A stretch of 64,000 nucleotides of DNA from Rhinopomastus cyanomelas (lineage: Eukaryota > Chordata > Aves > Bucerotiformes > Rhinopomastidae): assembly GCA_013400115.1 (NCBI GenBank), contig VXBP01001845.1, positions 969,131 to 1,033,130 on the forward strand. The letters are read 5' to 3'. A program made the position numbers and the translations under genes. Below, piece after piece: positions 1-9,099 of the stretch. The notes below the pieces were generated by a model, which saw nothing but the letters and a program-made list of their open reading frames with translations, was not told the origin of the DNA and did not search any database. The stretch's first letter is position 1; each line of letters begins with the position of its first letter.

Positions 1-41
<41 letters not shown>

Positions 42-66
42 CCGGGGGGGGGGGGGGGGGGGGGGG
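1..66. repeat. Poly-G tract broken by C6 at window start
   Basis: Thirty-seven G, then six C, then twenty-three G, before normal sequence begins. A homopolymer of this length is a common product of sequencing or assembly failure next to a gap. It could also be a real G-quadruplex-forming tract, since CpG-rich sequence follows directly. The sequence alone does not decide between these. Confidence 0.9.
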
Positions 67-300
67 ACATGCGCAGGCTCCGCGAGCGCGCAGCGGTGCT
101 GAGCCGAAGCCTGAACCTGGTTCGGGGCAGGAGGTGTTGGGGGTGCGGATGTTCCGCGGAGCGCGGAGACTTTGGCAAGACTTGGGCGCACCCCCCCACG
201 CAGCGCACGGGATGCGATTTGATTCCGCGGAGGGGAAACAATTTCTTAATAAATGTCTGAGCTTGGGGAGCGGCGCAGAGTGCCGGAGCTGGCGAGGCTT
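67..300. promoter_or_regulatory. CpG-rich block, island-like
   Basis: Dense CpG (several GCGC, CGCGG and CCGCGG words) in about 230 bases, grading into AT-rich sequence after 300. It resembles the edge of a CpG island such as those at developmental gene promoters. A 63-codon frame starting at 69 is open but shows no domain, and no splice donor or initiator context supports it. Its link to a promoter is inference. Confidence 0.4.
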
Positions 301-1260
301 CTGAATGCTTTACTGTTTGCTAGTAAATCGGTTAGATGGAGGCTAGTTTAATTTTGTTGATAAATCGGTTCCGTTGGGGGGTGTTGGGCGGGGAAGCGGG
401 GGGGTGTGTTGTTTCTTTGCTGATTTATTTTTAACCCGAGGTTGTACAAGCCGCTGACAGTTTGGATAAATTAGCCAGGCTTCGCAGCCTTCTAATGAGA
501 GGATATTATTTCAGCACCTCGAAAGGAGCGTGAAAAATGAGAGAGACTCCATCCGGAGGTGTCGGATCGATTCAGGATCAGGGTGTAAATTATATACAAC
601 TAAATATCTAACCGCTGATACAGCTGCTTAATACAGAGCTTAGAAATGCAACGTTAAACAAAGATTATAAAACAGATCGACACCACCCGGCTCGCCTGCG
701 GACCGCGGCTTCTTCCCGGCTTGGTGGGGTCCCCCCACCCGGCATCTCCCACCCCTCGAGTCTTGATCTGCCATTTCTCCTCGTAGACCTAAAAAATAAG
801 CCCCTTTTTGAAGGTGGAGGTGCAGGAAAGGCGCTTCGCAGCCGCCTGGAGAAGTCCCAGGAAGTACAACAATTTCCAACCTGCTCTAAATATCCATTTA
901 GGAACAGAGAGTAGTAATTATATAATTTAAAACCAATTTAACATTGCATAGCACTACAGTAAATATGCATATTGCTAATAAGATTTACACAATTACTCCA
1001 GTCAAACAAAGCGAACTGTTTACCACCTCTCAAAATATAAATAATAAAATTAAACTTGCACAACTTTTCCAAGCTGGGGAAAGGAGGGCAAAATCCGTAA
1101 GTAGGAAATTTGGAGTAATATTTGATACCCGGCGAGATAATAAAACTAAATATTTACAGGCTGCCTCTCACAGTTAATAAAATACGATTATCTGATAATC
1201 CTTAGCAGCAAGGCTATTTGTATAGTTAACAGCTGATTACAAAAGTACTTTAAGGAGGCA
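301..1260. promoter_or_regulatory. AT-rich candidate conserved non-coding blocks
   Basis: AT-rich segments (about 300-480, 560-660 and 890-1250) contain many TAAT, ATTA, AAATATT and TTAATAAA words of the kind bound by homeodomain and forkhead proteins, with a GC-rich spacer near 680-760. There is no repeat and no convincing coding frame. Calling it regulatory rests on composition and its place in a repeat-free cluster. Confidence 0.35.
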
Positions 1261-1329
1261 GGCTGGGGTCAGGGCAGCTCTGCACATCCTCCCCGCCAGG
1301 GTCAGGCCTGAAATATTAACAAACTGAAC

Positions 1330-2030
1330 TGCTTAATAACGAGACTGCAGCCCCGGAGGCTGAGCTGCCTCCGGGCCCCTTGTAAGCAAATAACGCGTGT
1401 CAGGCGCTCCCCTTGGGTGGCGAAGGGGGCCAGGGGGAGTGTTTCAGGGGGTTGGGGTAGTTTGGGGTGGTTGTGGCGGGAGGAGTCGTGGTTTATCCCA
1501 GGGAAAGGGATGGTGTGCCCCGGGGAGGAGGTACCCGCCCACCCTCCCGGCCCCCCCAGAGAAGGGATGCTGTGGTCCCCTGGGGAAGGGATGCTCTGTT
1601 CTCCCGGTGAAATGAATCTCTGTCCTACAGGGGAAGGGATTCTCTGGCTCCTCGGGGAAGAACAGCCCACCCTCTAGCCCAGGGAACGGGTGCCGTCGGG
1701 TGGTGCAGCCCCGTTGCCTCACAGCCCAAGGCGGGGCCCGGAGGCAGGGACATCACTTCTGGCAGGGGTGTCTCTCCGTTCTATATCACCTTGGGCAAAG
1801 AGCCGAGCGTCCGACGAGGCCGCGACTCCCCAGTCCGTAGTGGAGGCTGAATGGTTTGGGGAACAGGCGGCACAAGCAAAGAAAATGATGGAAAACAATT
1901 AATCAGATCCGCATCTGCATTTGTCGCCTGCTCCATCCAGAGTGGGAAGTCCCCGAGAGGGGACCGCAGCCCCGTCGAGGGTAACCCCGGGGAGTCCGGA
2001 CAGGAAAGTGCCCGCAGCCTCCAGTTCTGG
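1330..2030. other. GC-rich spacer with minisatellite
   Basis: GC-rich sequence between two AT-rich blocks. Frames are open on both strands (for example 1302-1670 and 1444-1722 on minus) only because of the tandem repeat inside it. No gene is supported. Confidence 0.5.
1561..1680. repeat. 24-bp minisatellite, about five units
   Basis: The word GAAGGGATG or a close variant recurs at 1561, 1585, 1609, 1633 and 1657, an exact 24-base period. The units are diverged (the third reads GAAATGAAT). Because 24 is divisible by three, the overlapping minus frame shows an 8-residue repeat with an IPSPG-like core, which explains why it stays open. Confidence 0.75.
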
Positions 2031-2139
2031 GTTCTGTGAGACTGGAGGCCGCAGGTACCTGATGAGCCAAGACTTCCAATATTTAAAAACCTGTTAACTC
2101 TTTCCCCTTTCAACAGAGGACGCCCCTCGCTGTTCATCA

Positions 2140-3500
2140 TTATTGTTATTATTTTCCTTTATGAAAAGAGAAGGGAATGCGTGTGAACGTGTGCGTGTGC
2201 AGGGCAAGCCGCTGATCCGTTTTGTGCCCTCCTCCTATCGAGAGCTTGTCTCCGTAATTTAATGATAATTTAAAATATTGTTTCTCTCCCACTGTTTGAT
2301 AATCCTGTTCCTTTAGTTGGTTTGATGCTGACAGATTTTGAAGGCCACGCTTTTCCCTCTCACCTGCTGTTACATTTAAAAAGAAAAAAAGGTATTAACC
2401 TCCGAGGAAATAAATATTGAAACAAAAGGTTCCAGCCACAAAGCCTCTAGATCCCATCAATTCAATCCTCCACTCTTAATTTTCCTGCGTTTTGATTTCT
2501 TTTTTTTTGCTCTCCTTTCCACCCCCCTCCCTCCTCCTCGTCACGTTTCCTACCTGAGCTCCCACTCTTCTTGCAGGGGCTTTGCGGGGCTCCGATTTTT
2601 TTGTCTATCCAGAGGCGTCCGCAACTCACTTTTAAGTCACACTTTATTTTATATTTTGTTTGCGGGCCCCTTTCGATAAGGCATCAGTTTTCTAAGGAAA
2701 TAATAAAAAAAAAAGAAGTCAATTGCTGTATATGGGTGTAGCTGTAATGAAAAATCAGAGCAGTTAAATCGTAAAATTTGGATTAAGAAGCTTGAATTTA
2801 ATACACACACAACACATTTATTAAAGCATTAGAATAATTGAAATTTGCTGCTGGAATAGTCCAATCTGTTTAAATAATTCTATGGGTGTCTTGTTGTGAT
2901 AAAAGATTATCTGGAATTCTATTAAAGGCGCAGGAGCCCGATTTCTAAATCCTATTTGGATACTTTCAATAACTATCAATAATCTCATCTACTCAACAGC
3001 CTCCTGCCTCTCAGCTTTATCTGAAAGTTTACAGCATTTCAGGAGAATTTCATAATAAAAAACCCGGCGTCGTAGGAAAGCGGTACCTGTCATTCATGTT
3101 CGGATTAAAAAATACATTAATATGAGGGAAAAACCCCATTGAAAGGTTTGCTGTTTAAGTGCCAGACTAGATGCAAGGGATAGATTTGTTTTGTATTTAA
3201 AAATCTCACCTGAAGGTTATTTTTATCTATCTAAACAAATTATCCCTGTCTGTTTGTGGAGTAATTACTTCAATGGATATTATGAATAAGGTATGCTCCA
3301 GCCAAATATTAATTAAAGGTTCAACGCACCTCTACCCCCCTTCTGCTGGGCTCTCTTCAGACCCACGAATTAATGCCAGGTCCTGTTTAATCCCTCACTT
3401 ATTACAACTTTCGGTTAATTTTATACTGTTTAATATAATTCCAAGGGCTAATTTCTTTTGTTTGTGCGCGGGGTATCTTTCGTGATTGTTCCCAAGCACT
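2140..3500. promoter_or_regulatory. Long AT-rich candidate enhancer block
   Basis: About 1.3 kb of AT-rich, repeat-free sequence with many TAATTA, ATTAAT, TTTAAA and AATATTAATTAAAGG-type words. It includes ATAAAAGATTATCT near 2900, TGGAGTAATTACTTCAATGG near 3260 and AATATTAATTAAAG near 3306. This texture is typical of vertebrate conserved non-coding elements near transcription factor genes. There is no coding potential beyond chance. Confidence 0.45.
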
Positions 3501-3589
3501 TTCCTGGCCAGACCCCAATACTTTCACTAATCGCTGCTAATTTTCTTCATTGACTTCATTGACTCTTTCCACGCGTTTGGTTGTTTTGT

Positions 3590-3960
3590 TGTTTTTTTGC
3601 GGGGTGAGGCGGGGAAAGGCCCGGCTGGGGACCGTGTCCTCTGCGCTGATTTCTCCCTTGAAGCTCAGTGCATGGGATGAGGTGGGGAGGAGGCACCTTG
3701 GCTTTGAGCACCCCCCATCATGTCGGGGCCGGCTCGACGGGACCCGGGAGGCAAAATTACACCAACCTGGGTGTTAAAAGCGATCAGCAGCGGCCCGAAA
3801 AACACAACCCTCTCTCGGGACTTTGCACAAGGCGACTTCCCCATCCCTTTTCCTCCTCTTCTCCCTTTTTATTTGTGTGGGGGGGTTGGTTGGTTGGTTT
3901 CTTTTTTTCTGAGCTCTTGCTTAACTCCCTGGACCCAGCCCTGATTTCATTCTGGTTATT
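3590..3960. other. GC-rich spacer
   Basis: CpG-containing spacer between AT-rich blocks, with pyrimidine tracts near 3850-3910. Three overlapping plus-strand frames (3550-3976) are open, but their translations share no family features. Confidence 0.4.
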
Positions 3961-3969
3961 AGACAGCTA

Positions 3970-4350
3970 CCAGTGACTGTCTGCACTCCGCGTCTTTCCT
4001 GCTAATTATCACCTTATGAAAAGTGTTTCATTAAGAAACTCTGCTTTTGATTAATTATCGACAGAATGCTGACCAGAAAGAAATGAAATTAGTCGCTGAC
4101 CCCGTCTGAGTAACACTGAAAATTCATCACCTATCCTTTTAATATTGAAACGCACCGCAGAATTTTAATAGAAAATATTGTTTTTCCCAAACCTTTCAGT
4201 CTTTATTAATGCCCCTGGGCAAGAAATGATATTGCTGGCAATATAGCAGCCTTTGTTCATTTTAAATTTATTAAACATAATGCACTTCATTTTCAAATAT
4301 TTTACTGTTTCTTTTTAATTTCGCTCACTGTAAGTACAGAATAAACCCTT
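3970..4350. promoter_or_regulatory. AT-rich candidate enhancer block
   Basis: Repeat-free AT-rich block with TGCTAATTATCACC, TTGATTAATTATCG and TTTATTAATGCCCC words. A perfect 16-base palindrome lies at 4229-4244. It is flanked on both sides by GC-rich spacer. Regulatory function is inferred. Confidence 0.45.
4229..4244. promoter_or_regulatory. Perfect 16-bp palindrome ATATTGC-TG-GCAATAT
   Basis: Two 7-base arms separated by TG. The inner ATTGC/GCAAT halves resemble C/EBP-type half sites spaced by two bases. This is a small motif that could occur by chance, but it sits inside a conserved-looking block. Confidence 0.4.
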
Positions 4351-5340
4351 TTTAAACATTTAAGATGCTGGGAGAGGGGAGGGGGATGGTCCACTGCCCT
4401 CCCCAGAAGGCCCTATCCCATAGAGGCTGGGCCGTCGAGCCCGTGGGAAGACAAGAGACTGTGATTTCAGCTGGCAGACTCTGGCCCCCGCGGAGCCTCG
4501 AGCTGTCCATACGGAGGAGGAAAAGGGGAGGACGGGACAACTCAGGTCCTTTTGCACCAAGGATTGAGCTCCTTTGGGATGGCGTGGGGACGAGTGTGAG
4601 CTGTGTCCCCTCTGATATGTTTGCGCTCCCTTCCTGACCCATATCCCCGCCAGGAACCCCTCGAGGGCCGAGACAGGGCCGCCACCTCGGGGATCCGCGC
4701 ACGGAAGGTCTTGGCGTCGAATAGAGCCGGAGGGTGCAGCCCCCTGCCAAAGGTTCCCCGTGTGTCTCCCAGCAGCTGCTGTCCCAACTCGGGCCGGCGG
4801 CTGGAGCCGTCCTCCCGCCTGTCCCCCTTTCCCAAGGAATCCGAGACCTGCGGTTAATGAGACGTGAAGTGTGAAAAACTTCCTGAGCGGGGCAGCCCTA
4901 ACGACGTTCCCAGATGTGCGGCGGGGAACGGGCGGCCCCGGCCGTCAGCCTCTCCCGGGAATGGCCTCGCCAGCCCGGGGGTACCTGGGCCGCTCCTCCT
5001 GTAGTCCTGCAAAGGTGGGCAGGATCCTGCTCCCTGTGCGCACCCCATCTTCCTATGTGCACACCTGGGGCTCCTGTGCACCCCTTTGTGCACCCCTGGA
5101 GTGCTCTGCTCTTCAGCCCCACCAGTTCCTCACACCAGGACGGTAACCCCAGTCACTGTTGTTCTGTCCTGAGACGCAGAAGTTGTTCCAAGGGGTGGGT
5201 TCCACCTGCTTAAGGGAGAAGGCCGGGCGAGGGCTCCTCGGACAAGGGACCCTCGGCCTGCGGACTGGTTCTTATCTCCTTCCTTTTCCCAGCTCCCTTA
5301 GCAGCGACCACCCCTCGCATTTCTTCTCCTGCTCATGCTC
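4351..5340. other. GC-rich spacer, no gene seen
   Basis: GC-rich and CpG-rich sequence, strongest at 4640-5010, with short repeats of GTGCACCCCT near 5040-5100. Many frames are open on both strands because stop codons are rare at this composition; none shows a domain. It may be a CpG island, but no transcript signal is visible. Confidence 0.4.
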
Positions 5341-6100
5341 AGCCCTATAGATTTGCTCGGGCAAATAAATAAATAAACGCCAGCCTCGCGTTTTTATGAG
5401 CCATTTAACTCCAAAATAGACCTCCAGTATCTAGTCCCCGAGCTGGATTTCCATATCCAGTCACTCAGCCCTGCTTATCTTCATGTATGGCTGCCTCATG
5501 TTTAACACACAATTACATTTTCTCCCTCCAATTCCATTACAAATGGAATCGGGGAGGCATTGTTTGAAGAAATGTACTGCTTCAGTTCTAGTTATGTCGT
5601 ACAATGCACGGAACAGTGGAAAAAATCTAGACACCAAAGAGTCAACACACAGAGACACGCAGACACACACTCGCAGCCCCGCATACACTCCGAGCGCAGC
5701 CCCGCACCCGTATTTAACCGCAAACAAAGTGCTGCCTTGCAATGGGGCCGGCCGGGGGAAAAAAGGGGCCCGGGTGGAGATAACCAAGCGATGGGAAGTT
5801 AATTAATTGCATTAAACTATTGACTAACTACCTAGCTCGATCGTAATTCATTTAGAGAATATTAAAATCTGAGGAACAATAATAAAATTGATGCCGATTC
5901 CCAGCGGAAGGAGATGGCCGGCAAATTGGATACTTGCCTTAATCTGGCGTAAATAATAACATGTCTGTTCCCACTCCCTCTCAGGCCAATTCCCCGATCA
6001 TTTATTCCAGGCTCAAAAGCCTGCTTCCATAATTGATATCAGTTACTCAATGAGTGCTTCTTCCATTTGTTCTCGTTATCCATTGTAATTACAAAGTTCA
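5341..6100. promoter_or_regulatory. AT-rich candidate enhancer blocks
   Basis: Two AT-rich parts, about 5360-5640 and 5800-6090, surround a GC-rich stretch. They carry TTAATTAATTGCATTAAAC, AATAATAAAATTGATG and ATCCATTGTAATTACAAAG words and a short hairpin at 5523-5556. No repeat or gene is seen. Confidence 0.4.
5523..5556. other. Short stem-loop
   Basis: ATTCCATT (5531-5538) and AATGGAAT (5542-5549) form a perfect 8-base stem with a 3-base loop. Outside one unpaired base, the CTCC and GGGGAG flanks pair further with a wobble. Confidence 0.45.
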
Positions 6101-6550
6101 GCCCGGGAGGGGGTCGGTCCGGTCGGGAGCTCCGTGGAGCCGGGGAGGGGCAGTGGGATGCCGAGCTCTGACCTCTCCTAGGGACACGATCCGGAGAGGG
6201 ATGGATAGATGGGTGGATGGGAGAGGGATGGGACAGAGGCGTTGAGCTGCTGTGGGGGGACACTCCGGGACACCCGTCTCAGCTGCCCCCGTCACCCCGG
6301 CGGGAAAAGGAGCTTTGCGCAGCAGTTCGGGCCCGGATACGCGGAGCTATCCAGAGTGGGTCTCAGCTCGCCCCCTACTCCCTGCTTCCCCAGGCCGAGC
6401 CGCCTTGCCTGGCTCCGCTCAGAGCAGATATTACTATTTCCTTATTTATTCACTTATTTATTCATTTGTAAAGTGTTTACTTAGCTCGGTGCAGATGTAA
6501 CATCTCATTTACAGGTTGGCCCCGGGGCAGAGAAACAATTGGCAACAGAG
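6101..6550. other. GC-rich spacer
   Basis: GC-rich sequence with GATGGATAGATGGGTGGATGG near 6199-6219, then an AT-rich stretch of TTTATTCA words near 6440-6470. Several overlapping frames are open, but no product can be recognised. Confidence 0.4.
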
Positions 6551-6554
6551 GAGG

Positions 6555-6608
6555 AGAAAAAAAAGGAAAGAAAATAAGAAAGAAAGAAAGAAAGAAAGAA
6601 AAAAAAGA
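6555..6608. repeat. Purine simple repeat (GAAA)n
   Basis: Imperfect A/G tract with a clean AAGA/GAAA tetramer run near 6578-6600. It is a microsatellite and probably length-variable. Confidence 0.9.
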
Positions 6609-7080
6609 ACCCGGGAGAATAAAGGAGGGGAGCTGCCGCTTGAGGCGGAGGACACAACCTAGATCCCCTCAGTATCTCCTGACCCAGCTCTGGGGCAGGA
6701 CCATCGGGCCAGCGCACTTTCAGGGAAACTGAGACACGGGGGTTGCGGGGTGGTTCTGTCTCCAGTGCCAGTGCCACCCCCCGTCGGTGGAGAGCATATT
6801 CCTCACGGGGAGGAGAGGAACCAGAGCCCCGACCTTCCTCCCTGCATCCTTCCTGCTACCAGTCTTCCTCACTGCCCGGGCACCGGCGGAATGAAACGAT
6901 GTCGGTTTTCCAGCGGGTTTTTTTGGGAGGAATGACTGATTTTCCGCCGATTGCCCAGGCAGCGAGAAGGGGCCTGTGTGGGAGGGGGGTGGAGGTGGGG
7001 ATCGAACCCGCGACCCTCAGAGGGTCTGTACCCCCCAGCCCAGGCGCATCCCTTCACTCGGGTGCTGACGGGCGGCAGCT

Positions 7081-7300
7081 GCTGATTGTTTAAACGAGGA
7101 GGCAGTTGCTTAGCAACCCATAGGAGGCTCATTACCGAAGCCACAGTGATTAACAAAAAAGGGTATGAAAGTAAAATGGATTAATTATTTAATTAACTAA
7201 TTGATGATCAACTTCTTTTTAATTATTCACTTAATTAAAGAAGTGTAACTACAACACTGCCCTTATCAAGTGTGTTGATATACTGACAAGATTTCAAAGA
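7081..7300. promoter_or_regulatory. Candidate enhancer: X-box plus homeodomain site cluster
   Basis: A perfect palindromic RFX-type X-box at 7105-7117 is followed within 150 bases by a very dense run of homeodomain cores (GGATTAATTATTTAATTAAC, CTAATTG, TTTAATTATTC, CTTAATTAAAG) at 7170-7246. An inverted repeat within it (arms 7211-7225 and 7231-7244, one indel) could fold or present opposed sites. The motif families are well established; their use here is inference. Confidence 0.5.
7105..7117. promoter_or_regulatory. Perfect palindromic RFX X-box
   Basis: GTTGCT-T-AGCAAC is a complete inverted repeat matching the X-box recognised by RFX-family factors (two GTTGCY half sites in opposed orientation). 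A 13-base match of this form is unlikely by chance in 64 kb. Confidence 0.6.
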
Positions 7301-8870
7301 CAAAAAGAGGAAGAAAGGAGAGGGGGGAAAAAAAAAGATCCTCCCTGCTATGGGTGCTGCAGATCTGAACCAGGAGCCACACGCAGCATCTCAGGATTCC
7401 CTGCCCCGGAGTTCGAATGCGGCCCCGGAACTTTCTTGTGAGGGTCTGGGGTGAGAGTCTTCCTCCAGAAGGAGCAGCACCATCACTAGTTATATGTGTT
7501 TCCTGCTGCCACGCTGCAGGGCATAAATTCAGCTGGGCTGTACTCTAAGGAAGAGTTATGGAGGCCTTGCTGCCTCTTAAATCCGGGTTGATCTTTTCCT
7601 CTTAACTAGACGATGGTTCAGCTGCATCTGGTCAGACCCCACAAGAGAGTTATGGATGGCTGCAAAGTTCTCTGCACGTTTTTCCCAGGCTAAAGAGTTT
7701 GGCTAGGTCTGGAGAGAAGGAATCTTCTCAGGGGTGACAAGTACATGAAAGGACTGGGGATATCTCAGCCTGGCATCTGCAGTCAGAAGAGAGGGGTGAG
7801 CTTTCAGCTATTGAAGCAAACCTGGTGCTTGTGCCTTCGATGTGTGAAAGCCCTGGCTTTCCCAGGCAGGGAGTCCTGGCAGAAGAGGCCATGGGGAAGG
7901 AGTAGAGGAAGTCCCAGCACCCTGCAGAGCTCTCTGCCTGCTCATGGATCCCTCTTCTCAAGTTGTGCTCAGAGTCAGCAGTAACTTGTAAGTGATTTTG
8001 CTTTCCAATGGATTTGTCTTCTTCACTCTGCCCAGCAAGTGTCTGGCTCTCCCTGTATAGCACTAATTTTGTTTCTGCTTTTTTCGAAGTAAACAGTGTG
8101 GCTTGTCGAAAACATTTCCCTCTCTTGATTAATTTACCCCTAATGACAAAGCTGGCTCTGCAATCAGCAGGTAGATGTGGGGAGTGAAATCTGCCTGGTT
8201 TTCCCTGTTAGCATGGCTGATGAGGGAGAGGGGGCTGGCGTGGAGCTGAGGGGAGGACGGTGCCGCAGGGAGTCAATCGATTCTATTTACCCATCCAAGG
8301 TGTGATTGGATTTATTGTCAGTGTGAAGAAGACAAACTGATCACTTCTGCTCAGTGTAGTATTGGCAGGTCCAAGATCTGCTGAAGGAAGGGAAACTTGG
8401 GTGAGTTTGGTCTAGTTTTTTTAATCCTCTTCAGAAAAGCCTCCTGTGTTCTACGGAGCCCTTGGAGTTTACCCAAAAAAATCCCTTGGTTTTTGGTCAC
8501 CCATAGGTCATTGTCACTCTGTGGAAGAGGGGCTGGAGGCAGCAGAGCGTGAAGGGTTGGTTTGGCTGTGCTGAGCCCTTTGTATTTCAGCAATGAGAAC
8601 CACGAGTGCTCTGTGGTCACAAGGATGGGGCCACAGCATGTTCATGATGGTATTAAGGCTGAGAACTGAGACGATTTCCCCAGCAGACACTGGTGGTATT
8701 GGAAGGTGGAAATAGAAAGGAAAAAGAGCTCTCCTTCCCTCACTGAAGTAGAAAAGCCTCCCAGGGCTGGGCACGCAGGTTTGTCTGAGATGAGAGCAGT
8801 GTAAGGGTAGACAAGGCGGTCAAACCTCTGCCTCATCAGTTCCCTGTGCCTCCATCAAGGTTTTAAAAAC
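7301..8870. other. Plain non-coding sequence
   Basis: Mixed composition, no identified repeat and no convincing exon. A minus frame at 7728-8063 and others are of chance length. Confidence 0.5.
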
Positions 8871-8942
8871 ATAAACCAAACCTTCTCCTCCATTTAAATC
8901 ATGTGCCTAATCCCCTAACTCTCTTAATTAAGCAGAGGGAAG

Positions 8943-9096
8943 TTTAAATTGTTCTGGCCATCTTTGGGGGGATTATATATTTCAATCATCATTATGGGGT
9001 GGCTATTTGTGATACCATGAGATAGATAGGTATATCCATCGTATAATCAGGCATACAAATTATAATCCCCCCAAAGACCTTTAGTAACAATTTAAA
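8943..9096. repeat. 154-bp imperfect palindrome (fold-back element)
   Basis: The outer arms TTTAAATTGTT (8943-8953) and AACAATTTAAA (9086-9096) are perfect inverted copies. The inner arms CTTTGGGGGGATTATA (8962-8977) and TATAATCCCCCCAAAG (9061-9076) are also perfect over 16 bases. Symmetry continues inward (ATTATGGGGTGGCTAT against the complement of ATATCCATCGTATAAT, 12 of 16), leaving a loop of about 24 bases. The element sits in an AT-rich island flanked by TTAATTAAG. It could be an ancient palindromic repeat of the Eulor or MITE kind, or a structured RNA. I do not recognise the family. Confidence 0.7.
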
Positions 9097-9099
9097 ATA

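Noticed and set aside
1302..1722. Two proline/serine-rich minus frames
   Set aside because: Explained by the 24-bp minisatellite.
6975..7035. tRNA-like sequence on the minus strand
   Set aside because: The minus strand has a good B-box (GGGTTCGATCCCC) near 7000-7012, but no A-box, no proper anticodon arm and no acceptor stem could be found.
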